Assembly (NCBI GenBank): GCA_041583135.1
Contig: JBFHGJ010000015.1
Location: 10,990 to 74,989, forward strand
DNA from: JABSOG01 sp041583135
GTDB lineage: Bacteria > Pseudomonadota > Gammaproteobacteria > Enterobacterales > Alteromonadaceae
Direction of reading: 5' to 3'
DNA length: 64,000 bases
Shown piece after piece: positions 53,534-63,549 of the stretch. Made by a program: the position numbers and the translations under genes. Below the pieces are notes generated by a model. The model had not been told where the DNA came from. It ran no database searches and worked only from the letters and a program-made list of their open reading frames with translations. How positions within the stretch are numbered: position 1 is the first letter of the stretch; each line of letters begins with the position of its first letter.

Positions 53534-53947
53534 GAAAATACACTTCTAGACTTCCAAACACCCATTGATGGCAACTATAACAGCCATTTAGACGTCTGAA
53601 AAGCCATTTATCCGATCTCATTGTGCTTTTTCTGTGCGTTTTGCTTTACAGCGCTGAGTTTACCTTGCGCCAGTTGTGCGGCGTCAGACCTATTACCAAG
53701 GCCCACATATCCAAAAAAGACAACAGACACTTGTTGGCATAACGGTTTCAAACCGTACACACAATAGCCAGATAGCTGAGGCTTGCGATGTGTTTGAACC
53801 TACAATGGTACTTCGTCTTGTGCTGATAACGCTCAAATTGTCAACACCGATGCCGTTTTGGCACAGCAAACGATGGACTAAGGGAGATTGGGGAACTATG
53901 CTATGCAATAACCATAAACACAAAAATAACAGGTAGTTAACCGGTAA
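53534..53947. other. Intergenic region before the patatin/NRPS operon (414 bp)
   Basis: No gene can be supported. Overlapping frames on both strands (53676-53936 plus, 53693-53956 minus) have no recognisable family and no ribosome binding site. A 9-bp direct repeat AGCCATTTA (53582-53590 and 53602-53610) flanks AGACGTCT, an 8-bp palindrome. The region should hold the promoter of the downstream operon, but no strong sigma-70 box was seen. Confidence 0.55.
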
Positions 53948-55765
53948 ATGAGTCATACCTCATCGACCCCATTCCCCAAGCAGGACAACATGCCACTAAA
54001 AAGAGCACTGCAACAAAGCAAGATGTTTGGCGACCTCAGCGAAGCGCTGCTAGATGACTTGGCAGCCAGCATGAAGGTGATGGCCATCAAAGGCGGCGAA
54101 CAACTGCTGAGCCAAGGCAAAGAATCCAATTCCATGCTCGTTGTGATCAGCGGCAGGCTACTGGCAGTGCACCGTACCAATGACGGTCAAACCAAACGCT
54201 TGGGAGAAATCGGCCCCGGCAGCAGTGTCGGCGAAGTGGGTCTGGTACTTAATCAGCCCCGTTCAGCCGATGTACTGGCCATTCGTGATACCTCTGTCGC
54301 CCAGCTCTACCGCGAAGATTACGAACAGCTGCTCAAGCGCCATCCGGTAGAGCTTAATCGGGCTATCGCCCGTAAAATCTTCGAATACAGCAGTATCGAC
54401 AGTGGCAAACCGCCCTCTGCCGGTGCGATGGCCATTGCCGTTGTGCCATTGGACCAAGGGCTAAATATCGCCAATTTCTGCCTTGAATTAAAAGCCGCCC
54501 TCAGCAAGCACGGCAGCGTCTATCACTTTGATCAACAGCAAGGAGAATCGTTTCACACCGGTGAAGGTGCGTCTTTGGCTTCAAATCAAACGCTAAGTCA
54601 AATGGAGCAGCAATACGATACGCTGATCTACGAAGCCGGAAATGCATTTACCCCTTGGTCACAGCTCGCAGTGCGACAGGCTGACAAAGTGATCTTCGTC
54701 GCGGCGCCAGATACCGACCCGACAACCATTGATTTGAACGAACCACAGTTTTGCTGCCCCGGCTTTGCCATGGTCAGTAAATCCTTGGTGCTACTGCATC
54801 CGGCTAACAGCTATAAACCCACGGTCGATTTGGCATGGCATCAGGTGTTTGAACTCAGACGCATCTACCCGATACGGCAAAACAATGTCGATGACATGCA
54901 GCGCCTCGGGCGATTTTTGACCGATAACGCCGTCGGCTTGGTGCTCGGCGGCGGCGGCGCCCGCGGTTTTGCCCATGTGGGTGTGATAAAGGCGATGCTC
55001 GAAGAAAATATTCCAATCGATATGATCTGCGGCAATTCCATGGGCGCGCTCATTGCCGCGCAATATGTCAACGGCACGCCGCTCAAACAGTTAACCCATA
55101 CAACACAAAAGTTCGCCAAAGGTGGAGAGCGCCCGACCTTACCCATTCATTCGTTGTTTGGCGGCAATAGAGTTAGGCGCGATCTGCTCAAAATGTTTGG
55201 CGATGCCATGGTACATGAGCAGTGGATACACTTGTTTACCGTTTCATGCAATCTAAGTCATGCCACCATTCATGTGCATGACACAGGCCCATTATGGGAG
55301 GCCGTATTGGCCAGTAACTCTCCGGCGGCTTTGGTTCCGCCGGTAATACACCAAGGCGACTTTCTTGTCGATGCCGCGTTGCTCGATAACGTACCGGTGG
55401 AATCGATGCGCACCAAGCTCGGTTTTGGCAGTGTCGTTGCGGTCGATGTTGACGTCAGGGATGAGGTCAGAGTCTCGCCGTCGGTCACACACATCAATCC
55501 TTGGAAACTGCTGTGGCAGCGTTTGTTTGTAAAAAACCGTAAGCCGATCCCGGGGATCTTCGACATTCTCAACCGCTCAGGTCATTTGGGCGGTTTAATG
55601 CGCCGCGAAGCGTCTATGGCGATGGCAGATTTTTACCTCCAGCCACCGGTTTCCCAATATAACCTAATGGGCTATGGCAAAGGCCCTGAGATAGCCGATG
55701 CCGGCTACCACTATACCAAACAAGCCATCGCCCAATGGCGTGAGAAAAATAAGAGTCGTTCGTGA
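53948..55765 (+). CDS. Cyclic-nucleotide-binding/patatin-like phospholipase family protein
   Basis: The protein is 605 residues. The N-terminal cNMP-binding-like domain (about 22-150) has QLLSQGKESNSMLVVISGRL and GSSVGEVGLVLNQPRSADVLA. A Rossmann-like middle region spans about 160-310. The patatin domain (about 325-600) has the oxyanion loop GGGGARGFAHVG and the nucleophile elbow GNSMG with Ser364. The catalytic Asp is Asp475 in LVDAALLDNVP, where the usual Asp-Gly is Asp-Ala. The layout is that of bacterial neuropathy-target-esterase-like proteins, which hydrolyse (lyso)phospholipids. There are no TM helices. Its stop codon overlaps the GTG start of the first NRPS gene, so the products are probably made together. 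Confidence 0.85.
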   Translation: MSHTSSTPFPKQDNMPLKRALQQSKMFGDLSEALLDDLAASMKVMAIKGGEQLLSQGKESNSMLVVISGRLLAVHRTNDGQTKRLGEIGPGSSVGEVGLVLNQPRSADVLAIRDTSVAQLYREDYEQLLKRHPVELNRAIARKIFEYSSIDSGKPPSAGAMAIAVVPLDQGLNIANFCLELKAALSKHGSVYHFDQQQGESFHTGEGASLASNQTLSQMEQQYDTLIYEAGNAFTPWSQLAVRQADKVIFVAAPDTDPTTIDLNEPQFCCPGFAMVSKSLVLLHPANSYKPTVDLAWHQVFELRRIYPIRQNNVDDMQRLGRFLTDNAVGLVLGGGGARGFAHVGVIKAMLEENIPIDMICGNSMGALIAAQYVNGTPLKQLTHTTQKFAKGGERPTLPIHSLFGGNRVRRDLLKMFGDAMVHEQWIHLFTVSCNLSHATIHVHDTGPLWEAVLASNSPAALVPPVIHQGDFLVDAALLDNVPVESMRTKLGFGSVVAVDVDVRDEVRVSPSVTHINPWKLLWQRLFVKNRKPIPGIFDILNRSGHLGGLMRREASMAMADFYLQPPVSQYNLMGYGKGPEIADAGYHYTKQAIAQWREKNKSRS

Positions 55766-58700
55766 ATCAGCCTACTCGTTTTGACCAGCCAAGCTTAGAT
55801 TTGGCCCCAAGCCAATATCAGGTCTGGCTTGACCAACAATCCTTTCCCGGCAGTGCCCATTTGACCATAGGCGGCAACTCAACCTTTAATGGTGAGTTGG
55901 ACATCGCCCGCTTAGAGGCCGCGCTGGTTCAACTGGTAGACGAGAATATTGCTCTACGATTATTACCGGGTGAAGATGGCCAACAACAAGTAGTCGATAG
56001 CTGGCCGGGACCACTCATCGACTATGACGAGCTGCAACATCAGCCGCAACCAGAAACAACAGTGCTCAAACAAATAGAGCAAACCATGGCCAAACCATTC
56101 TTGTTTGACGGTAAAAGCCGGCCTTGGGCCGTCTATGTGCGCAAGGTAGCCGACAGCCAATATCGTATGTGGGTAGGCTTTCATCACATTATGATGGATG
56201 GATTTAGCATGGCCGTGCTGTTTGAAAACTGGAGCGCCATCTATAATCAAAAAGCCAGCCCCAACCAAACCGATCCACTCGACTTTGATGACTTTATCGA
56301 CGACTGCAAAAGCTATCAGGCAAGTGAGATCTACCAAAAAGACCGCGCGTTTTGGCACGACTACCTGCCTTCCCTACCACCTGCCATTTTGCACAAGCGT
56401 TTTGGTAAAGAGCAAAACAGTGCCATGGCCAAAGGCATTCATCAATATGATTTGATCAGTCGGCAAGACTACCGGGCACTAGGCGAATTTGCCAAAAATT
56501 ATGGTCTGACCGTCAATCACCTGTTTATGGCCGCGTTGTCGATTTACTTTTGCCGCACCGCCAACAAACATCAGATCCTGCTCGGAATTCCTGTGCTCAA
56601 TCGCAAAGGCAAAAGGTTTAAAAACACCATCGGCATGTTCTCTGCGGTGATCCCTTTGCTGGTCAATGTCAGCCCGACCCAAAGCGTGGCACAGCTACTA
56701 AAAGAAATAGCCATCTCATTGCGTGCCATCTATCGTCACTCGCGCTACCCACTCTATCAATTAACCCGCGAGCGTAACCTACTCGATAGCGGCCGCGACA
56801 GCATGTTCGACGTGTTCTTGTCATTTGAGCCACACAACCTCGGCGTTTATTTCGGTCAATCGCAACAATGCCATCCACGTAAGTTTATCGCCCAAAATGC
56901 CCGTTACCCACTGTTGGTCAATCTTGGCGAATATCACAGTGAGGCCCCGGTAGAATTGGCCATTGAAGCAAGCAGCGACTACTTTACCGAACAGGGCGCG
57001 TCGCAATTGAGCCAAAGACTGCAAGCCATGCTCAAAGCCATCGCCGACAACCCCGATTGTCAAACCCAGCACTTGCCTTTGATGTCGGCCGATGAGCGCT
57101 ACGACCTGCTGGTCAGCAAGCACGCCGACATTCCCTGTCACAGCCACACCAAACCCTTTATAACCACCTTTGAACACCTCGCTGCGCTTAACCCCAATGC
57201 CACTGCATTACACTGGCTTGATGAGCACAATACCGAGCAGCAAATGAGCTACAGCGAGTTTAATGCGCAAGCCAATCGTCTGGCTCACCATCTACTGGGC
57301 CAAAGCTTCAAACCCAATGACATTGTAGCCGTACTGGCGCCAAGGCTACCGCAAACCCTGATCAGCTATTTTGCCATCGCCAAAATCGGCGCGGCCTATC
57401 TGCCGATAGACCCGGACACCAACATCGAACGGATTGAACTGCTGCTTGGTCACTGCACGGCCCCGGCGGTATTATCCGGCGGCAACAGCATCGAGTTGCC
57501 AAATCAGCGTAAAACTATCGACATCGACACACTTCATGGGCCTTTGTATGATAAGGCCCTGCCCAGTCACAACCCAGATATCGAGCTAAACCCCGATGGG
57601 TTGGCGGTGGTGTTGTTTACCTCAGGTTCGACCGGTGCCCCTAAGGGCGTGATGATGAATCACAGTGGTCTTGCCAAGCGCATGGCATGGCTTGCCCGCA
57701 CTTTTCACTTTGGCCCCAAAGATGTTGCGCTGCAATCGATTCAGCTCACCTTTGACCCCTCTTTGATAGAGATCCTATTGCCTTTGACCCATGGTGGCAG
57801 TGTCGCATTACCGCCACCGGGCAAACTGGCACCAACAGCTGTCGCAAAGTATTGCGAGCGTTTCGGCGCAACCTATATTTCCATCGTACCGACCATCATG
57901 CGCTATGTTTGTCAAAGCGCCTCAGAGCACCCCAACATCAAGCTCAAGGCTGTCGGCTGCGGCGGAGAGCGCCTTACTCGCGCCCTAGCTCAACAGTTCA
58001 GTGAGCTGACCGGCGCCACCGTATACAACTTCTGGGGGCTGACAGAAACCACCATCTTCGCCACCTCATATGCCTTTGACCCGGCCACCGGATTTGATCC
58101 GCTACCGGTGGGCGAGCCGATAGACGATACCACCGTCTATATTCTTGACGACAATCTAAACCCATTGCCACAAGGCGTCACCGGACAAATTTATGTTGGC
58201 GGCAGTGCCCTTAGCCTCGGCTACCTGAATGAGCCGCAGTTAAGCGCAGAGAAATTTATCGATAATCCCTTTGAGCCGGAAAACCGGCTGTTTGTCACCG
58301 GTGATTTGGGCTACCTTGACGACCAAGGCCAGCTCCAGTTTGTCAGTCGCATCGACTCCATGCTCAAGGTGCGTGGTCAAAGGGTTGAACCGACCCAGGT
58401 TGAGGCGGCGTTAACCAGCCTGTCTTTTGTCAAAGGCGCGGCGGTCAAACTGCATGAGGAGCAACTACACGGCTGGATTGAACCCAACCACCTGATGCCC
58501 GATGACAAGCTCGATATTCTAGAGCAAAACCTCAGTGAAGCGCTGTTACGTAAGCTGCCTGCCTATATGGTGCCTTCGGGCTTTACTCAAGTCGAAACGC
58601 TACCGCGACAAAGCGGTGGCAAACTCGACTACAAAGCCTTGGTGTACGACCCCATGGCAGCGAAGTATCAGGCCAGTACGCAACACCAGGTCGAGCCGCA

Positions 58701-59661
58701 AAACGACCTAGAACAAGTCTTATTGACGTTATGGCAACAAACCCTAAAAGCCCCTGAATTACAAGTGACCAGCGACTTTTTCAAATTCGGCGGCAACTCT
58801 CTCGACGCCTTGAACTTACTTGGCGCCATCGAAAAACAGCTCAGTCACCGCTTGCCCCTGACGACCTTGCTGCAAAACCCCACGGTACGCGATTTGGCCA
58901 AAGCCATTATGCATCAACACGCGCCGATTGAAGTTTTGTTGAGCGACAATGAACAGGGTATTCCTCTCTACCTTGCCGCTTCAGGCCATGGTGATGCCAT
59001 GCGCCTTGAGCCGTTGGCCAAAGCGTTAAGTGGTCGATACCACATTCGTATGCTACAGCCACCGATGCATCAAGATTACATTAAATACCAATCGCTGACC
59101 GACTTGGCCGAACATTACGCCGAGCTGATTGAACGCAATAGCCATCAACACCCACCCGTCTTGGCCGGTTTTTCCATCGGTGGCACCACCGCCCTTGAAA
59201 CCGCCCGAATTCTGATAACCAAAGGCGTCAGTATCAAAGCGCTGGTGCTGATAGATTCAAGCTATCCGTCGTGGCTGATAAGACACACCCCGGCTTGGCG
59301 TTTGGCTGCGTATCTGGTCAACAAGCTGTCATTGCAGGAGCTAAGCATCAATCAGCGAACCCTCGGCAGCCTGTTTTCAGACCCCGGGCTGAACGGTCAA
59401 ATACAAGCCCTAAGCAGCTACCAGCCCAAACCGCTGTCCTATCCGGTGACTTTGGTGATCTCTGCCGGGCTTAAAAAATGGTATGGCCGCTTTATTCGAC
59501 CTTGGCGCAAGCTGTTTGGCGAACACCTCAGTGAGCAACATCTGCCGGGCTTTCACGGCAACCTATTTGCAGAATCTCAAGTAGACAATCTGGCCAATGT
59601 CTTTATCGATTTAGACAAAAAGCCCAGCAAAGACCACACTAAGTCATATTTGAAGCCATGA
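55762..59661 (+). CDS. Single-module NRPS, condensation-adenylation-carrier-thioesterase (first copy)
   Basis: The protein is 1299 residues. The condensation domain (about 10-450) has HHIMMDG near residue 141. The adenylation domain (about 465-960) has LFTSGSTGAPKG, TFDPSLIE (core Asp present, so an alpha-amino acid is expected), YNFWGLTETT, VTGDLGYL and SGGKLDYKAL with the A10 Lys. The carrier domain has FFKFGGNSLDAL with phosphopantetheine Ser1013. The thioesterase (about 1065-1299) has GFSIGG with Ser1138, an Asp in LIDSSYPSW and a His in GFHGNLF. The GTG start overlaps the stop of the patatin gene (GTGA). A C domain at the N-terminus means the acyl donor comes from outside the protein. 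No phosphopantetheinyl transferase is in the window. Confidence 0.9.
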   Translation: MNQPTRFDQPSLDLAPSQYQVWLDQQSFPGSAHLTIGGNSTFNGELDIARLEAALVQLVDENIALRLLPGEDGQQQVVDSWPGPLIDYDELQHQPQPETTVLKQIEQTMAKPFLFDGKSRPWAVYVRKVADSQYRMWVGFHHIMMDGFSMAVLFENWSAIYNQKASPNQTDPLDFDDFIDDCKSYQASEIYQKDRAFWHDYLPSLPPAILHKRFGKEQNSAMAKGIHQYDLISRQDYRALGEFAKNYGLTVNHLFMAALSIYFCRTANKHQILLGIPVLNRKGKRFKNTIGMFSAVIPLLVNVSPTQSVAQLLKEIAISLRAIYRHSRYPLYQLTRERNLLDSGRDSMFDVFLSFEPHNLGVYFGQSQQCHPRKFIAQNARYPLLVNLGEYHSEAPVELAIEASSDYFTEQGASQLSQRLQAMLKAIADNPDCQTQHLPLMSADERYDLLVSKHADIPCHSHTKPFITTFEHLAALNPNATALHWLDEHNTEQQMSYSEFNAQANRLAHHLLGQSFKPNDIVAVLAPRLPQTLISYFAIAKIGAAYLPIDPDTNIERIELLLGHCTAPAVLSGGNSIELPNQRKTIDIDTLHGPLYDKALPSHNPDIELNPDGLAVVLFTSGSTGAPKGVMMNHSGLAKRMAWLARTFHFGPKDVALQSIQLTFDPSLIEILLPLTHGGSVALPPPGKLAPTAVAKYCERFGATYISIVPTIMRYVCQSASEHPNIKLKAVGCGGERLTRALAQQFSELTGATVYNFWGLTETTIFATSYAFDPATGFDPLPVGEPIDDTTVYILDDNLNPLPQGVTGQIYVGGSALSLGYLNEPQLSAEKFIDNPFEPENRLFVTGDLGYLDDQGQLQFVSRIDSMLKVRGQRVEPTQVEAALTSLSFVKGAAVKLHEEQLHGWIEPNHLMPDDKLDILEQNLSEALLRKLPAYMVPSGFTQVETLPRQSGGKLDYKALVYDPMAAKYQASTQHQVEPQNDLEQVLLTLWQQTLKAPELQVTSDFFKFGGNSLDALNLLGAIEKQLSHRLPLTTLLQNPTVRDLAKAIMHQHAPIEVLLSDNEQGIPLYLAASGHGDAMRLEPLAKALSGRYHIRMLQPPMHQDYIKYQSLTDLAEHYAELIERNSHQHPPVLAGFSIGGTTALETARILITKGVSIKALVLIDSSYPSWLIRHTPAWRLAAYLVNKLSLQELSINQRTLGSLFSDPGLNGQIQALSSYQPKPLSYPVTLVISAGLKKWYGRFIRPWRKLFGEHLSEQHLPGFHGNLFAESQVDNLANVFIDLDKKPSKDHTKSYLKP

Positions 59662-62600
59662 GACAAAGCCGCTTGCCGCTAGCAACCGAACACACACTCG
59701 AACTGTCGCTCAGTCAGCAGCAAATCTGGCTCGACCAGCTTTCACACCCACACAGCCCCCATTTCAATATTGGCGGTATCGGTTGGGTAGATGGTGTGAT
59801 CGAGATAACCCCACTGTCACAGGCACTTGAGCAACTGGTCGAACAAAGTCAGGCGCTGAGGCTATTACCACAACCCAACGCTCAGCAACAATTGTGCGCG
59901 GGCTGGTCCGAGCCACTGTTGCAGATACTGGATTTTAGCGATAAATCCGATCCGGTGGCGGCCATCCATAACTGGAGCAAGCAGCAGTTTTGTCAGCCCA
60001 TACCACTTGAGGGCAACACCCGCCCTTGGCAGATCACGCTGATAAAACAACATGATACACGCCACGCACTGATTGGACGCTTTCATCATCTTGTTTTTGA
60101 TGGCTACTCGGTCGCCATGGCCTTTCGGCATTGGAGCAGCATCTATAACGCCATGGTGAATAACCAGCCGGTTGTCAATGATAGGCCGCAATATCAACAG
60201 TTTATCGACGAGTCGTTAAACTACATCGGTAGTAGCGCCTATGAGAAAGATAAAATGTATTGGCAGCAAACCCTAGACCAATTGCCACCTCTGATCTTGC
60301 CTCAACAACAAACCACAGACCCGGCCCAGGCGCAGCATCACTACTACCTCATTGAACGTCAGCAATACAGTCGCTTTGAGACCTTTGCCAAGTCGTTAAA
60401 TGCCACCACATTTCATTTGTATATTGCCGCTGTGGCAATTTATTTTTGTCGTTTACACCAGCAAGATCAGATTGTCATCGGACTGCCGGTGCTCAATCGC
60501 GGTGGCAAACGCTATAAAGAAACCCTTGGCATGTTTGTGGGTATGATCCCGTTTAAGGTCAGCCTGACGGGCCATAATACCGTAGCCGAACTGGTTGGCG
60601 ATATCACAAAGAACCTCAAACGGGCCTATCGCCATACCCGCTACCCTCTGAGTCAGCTTGGTCAAGATTTACAAGCGCTAAAACATGCCCAAGACAGACT
60701 GTTCGATATTATCATTTCTTTTGAGATCCAAGATTTTACCGTGCACTTTGGTGAGGCTTTACTGAACAAAATACAACAGCTGTTTTCCGATAGCGCACGC
60801 TATCCGCTGTCGCTTTCAATTTGCGAGTTTCATGACGATGACCCGGTAGAGGTGGCAATTGAGTCGGCGCAAAGCCATTTCTCCGACAGTCAAACCGAGT
60901 TGTTCGGCCAGCGATTACAGCACTTGATGTACCACATGTGTCATGCCGACTTTGCCTTAAGCGAGCTGCCGCTTTTGTTAGACGCCGAGCGTCACGAAAT
61001 GCTCTACGCCAGACACCATGATGTGCCACAGCTCCGCGCACCTGAGCCTTATATTGTTCAGTTTGAACACCAAGCTGCATTGCGACAAAACGCCATTGCA
61101 GTTCGTACCTTAGATGACTGTATTAGCTACTACCAACTCAACCGACAGGCCAATCGTTTGGCTCGCGCACTCATCAACCAAGGGGTTGAAAGTGACGATA
61201 TTGTCGCGGTAATTCTGCCAAGGCATATTGAAACCCTGATGGCTTTTTTGGCCATCAATAAGGCCTGCGCCGCCTTTGTGCCGATAGACCCCGACGCGCC
61301 CCTTGAACGCATCAGTAAACTCGTGTCCTTAAGCAACGCCAAAGCAGCCATCATCGGCGAGCACAATCAAGACTTGGCGCAGTTGCTTGAGATCCCTTGT
61401 ACCAACATTCGTCATGAACACGCACCGCAGTATGACGAGCAATTGCGCGCCGATAACCTCGCGCAAAAACCCAGTATCGACAACCTAGTTTATTGCCTTT
61501 ACACCTCAGGTTCGACCGGCACGCCCAAAGGCGTATTGATGGAGCACGGGCCGCTGAGCCGGCGCTTGGGCTGGCTTGCACGCACCTTTGCCTTCAGCGC
61601 CAGCGACAGCTGGCTGCAATCGATTCAGCTAACCTTTGATCCGGCCATGTTAGAGCTGTTTTTGCCTCTTTGCCGCGGTGCTACCGTTGCTTTGGCACCT
61701 CCGGCGCAGGTACCACCAGCGGAATTGGCGGCTTTGGCCGAACAGCTACAGGTCAGCTGCATGATATTTGTCCCCACCACCTTACGATTTTTCAACCAAG
61801 TGGCGGCACATCATCCCGACTTGAAATTGCGCTTGGCGATCAGTGGCGGCGAGGTGTTGAGCAAATCACTGGCGCAACAGTTTGTCGAGCTGACCGGCGC
61901 CCGTATCTACAATTTTTATGGCCCAACCGAAGCCTGCATTTTTGCCACCGTACAGCCATACGACCCGGCCGCCACAGACGATCCCGTACCAATTGGACAC
62001 TGTGTAGACGATACTCTGATTTATATTCTCGACAACAACCGACAAGTATTACCCCAAGGCACTGTTGGAGAGATTTACATCGGCGGCAAAGGGCTTGCGA
62101 GAGGGTATTTGAACAACCCCGAAGCCAATGAAAAATTTATCGATAATCCCTTTGTGCCCGGTGAAAAGCTATATTGTAGTGGCGATAACGGCTATATCGA
62201 CGACAACGGTCAGATCTGTTTTGTCGGCCGCATCGACAATCAAATTAAATTGCGCGGGCAACGCATAGAACCCGGGGAAGTAGAGGCCGCCCTTTGCGAA
62301 CTCAAGCAGATAAAGGCAGCGGCCGTAAAGCCTTGGCAAGATATCCTTCACGCTTGGCTTGTGCCCAATGACAGTCAGTCGCCGTTAGATATTGCCAAGT
62401 TGCGTAAGATGCTACAAGGTAAACTACCGGCCCATATGATCCCAACCCATTTCACTGCGCTTGCACACATGCCTCAACAAAGTAGCGGCAAAACCGACTA
62501 CCGCGCACTGACGCCCAATCCAGTCGCCTTCCAACAAGACGATACGCCACAACAAAACCGTGGCAATGACTTGGAAAAACTGTTGTGCCATTTATGGCAA

Positions 62601-63488
62601 GAATTGCTGCCAAATAGTCAAGGCAGGTTGGATGAAGACTTTTTTGCCGCCGGTGGCGACTCATTAAAGGCACTCTCGCTGCTTGACAAGATCAGAGCGC
62701 AAATGGGTCAACGCTTGGCGCTATCGATGTTGCTCCAAAACCCGACGCCAAAAAAACTGGCGCGGGCGCTGATACAAAAACATCATCCTTTGGTGGTTAA
62801 CCTCAGCCCACATCAATCGGGCATACCGGTTTATCTGGCCGCCTCAGGGCATGGCGACGCGGTGAGATTCAGCAACCTTGCCAAAGCCTTAGGCAAAGGT
62901 TATCACCTATTTATGCTGCACCCACCGGAGCTTGAAGGCTACACCACCTACCACACCATGGGAGAGCTGGCACAATATTATGCCGATATGATAGAGCAGC
63001 GACCGCACAACAAAGCCCCTATTATTGCCGGTTTTTCCGTTGCCGGGATCTCGGCACTAGAAACCGCAAGACGATTGGTGAGTCAAGGCACGCCCATCGG
63101 CGGTTTGGTGATGATAGATACCACCTTTCCCAAACGGCTGCTCAACAGACCGATGCTATGGCGCGCCTGCCGTAAACTGGTCAACAGTCTGCACATAGAG
63201 CACTTGAGCTTGAACAACCGCACTTTAGGCTCGCTGTTTAATGACCCCGGTCTCAACGGCCAAATATACGCCACCCGTGGCTATCGTCCAGCGCCGTTAT
63301 CAATTCCCGTCAGTCTTATTATTTCATCGGGTTTTAATCGTTGGTATCGCTTGTTGTTCAGGCCGTGGAAGAAGCTGTTCGGCAAACATTTAGACGAGCA
63401 ATTGCTTAATGGCTTTCATGGCACCTTGTTCGAACTAGAGCATGTTGAGGGCGTTGCCGAGGTTATCCGTAAACTCAAAAGAGCCTAA
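59658..63488 (+). CDS. Single-module NRPS, condensation-adenylation-carrier-thioesterase (second copy)
   Basis: The protein is 1276 residues with the same domain order as its upstream neighbour. The condensation domain has FHHLVFDGYS (His143-His144). The adenylation domain has LYTSGSTGTPKG, TFDPAMLE, YNFYGPTEA, YCSGDNGYI and SSGKTDYRAL. The carrier domain has FFAAGGDSLKAL with Ser1002. The thioesterase has GFSVAG with Ser1127, an Asp in MIDTTFPKR and a His in GFHGTLF. ATG 59658 overlaps the previous stop (ATGA), so the two are translationally coupled. The copies are most alike in the thioesterase (RTLGSLF-x-DPGLNGQI in both) and differ in the adenylation pocket, which suggests duplication followed by a change of substrate. 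Confidence 0.9.
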   Translation: MRQSRLPLATEHTLELSLSQQQIWLDQLSHPHSPHFNIGGIGWVDGVIEITPLSQALEQLVEQSQALRLLPQPNAQQQLCAGWSEPLLQILDFSDKSDPVAAIHNWSKQQFCQPIPLEGNTRPWQITLIKQHDTRHALIGRFHHLVFDGYSVAMAFRHWSSIYNAMVNNQPVVNDRPQYQQFIDESLNYIGSSAYEKDKMYWQQTLDQLPPLILPQQQTTDPAQAQHHYYLIERQQYSRFETFAKSLNATTFHLYIAAVAIYFCRLHQQDQIVIGLPVLNRGGKRYKETLGMFVGMIPFKVSLTGHNTVAELVGDITKNLKRAYRHTRYPLSQLGQDLQALKHAQDRLFDIIISFEIQDFTVHFGEALLNKIQQLFSDSARYPLSLSICEFHDDDPVEVAIESAQSHFSDSQTELFGQRLQHLMYHMCHADFALSELPLLLDAERHEMLYARHHDVPQLRAPEPYIVQFEHQAALRQNAIAVRTLDDCISYYQLNRQANRLARALINQGVESDDIVAVILPRHIETLMAFLAINKACAAFVPIDPDAPLERISKLVSLSNAKAAIIGEHNQDLAQLLEIPCTNIRHEHAPQYDEQLRADNLAQKPSIDNLVYCLYTSGSTGTPKGVLMEHGPLSRRLGWLARTFAFSASDSWLQSIQLTFDPAMLELFLPLCRGATVALAPPAQVPPAELAALAEQLQVSCMIFVPTTLRFFNQVAAHHPDLKLRLAISGGEVLSKSLAQQFVELTGARIYNFYGPTEACIFATVQPYDPAATDDPVPIGHCVDDTLIYILDNNRQVLPQGTVGEIYIGGKGLARGYLNNPEANEKFIDNPFVPGEKLYCSGDNGYIDDNGQICFVGRIDNQIKLRGQRIEPGEVEAALCELKQIKAAAVKPWQDILHAWLVPNDSQSPLDIAKLRKMLQGKLPAHMIPTHFTALAHMPQQSSGKTDYRALTPNPVAFQQDDTPQQNRGNDLEKLLCHLWQELLPNSQGRLDEDFFAAGGDSLKALSLLDKIRAQMGQRLALSMLLQNPTPKKLARALIQKHHPLVVNLSPHQSGIPVYLAASGHGDAVRFSNLAKALGKGYHLFMLHPPELEGYTTYHTMGELAQYYADMIEQRPHNKAPIIAGFSVAGISALETARRLVSQGTPIGGLVMIDTTFPKRLLNRPMLWRACRKLVNSLHIEHLSLNNRTLGSLFNDPGLNGQIYATRGYRPAPLSIPVSLIISSGFNRWYRLLFRPWKKLFGKHLDEQLLNGFHGTLFELEHVEGVAEVIRKLKRA

Positions 63489-63549
63489 CCTCAGGCACTT
63501 TGGCTAAGGTATGGCATAATAGTCCGACTGAAATAAAGGAGTAATCGCA

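Noticed and set aside
53676..53956. Overlapping small frames on both strands before the patatin gene
   Set aside because: Considered as a transposase or hypothetical gene remnant, but neither frame shows a recognisable motif and both lack start signals.
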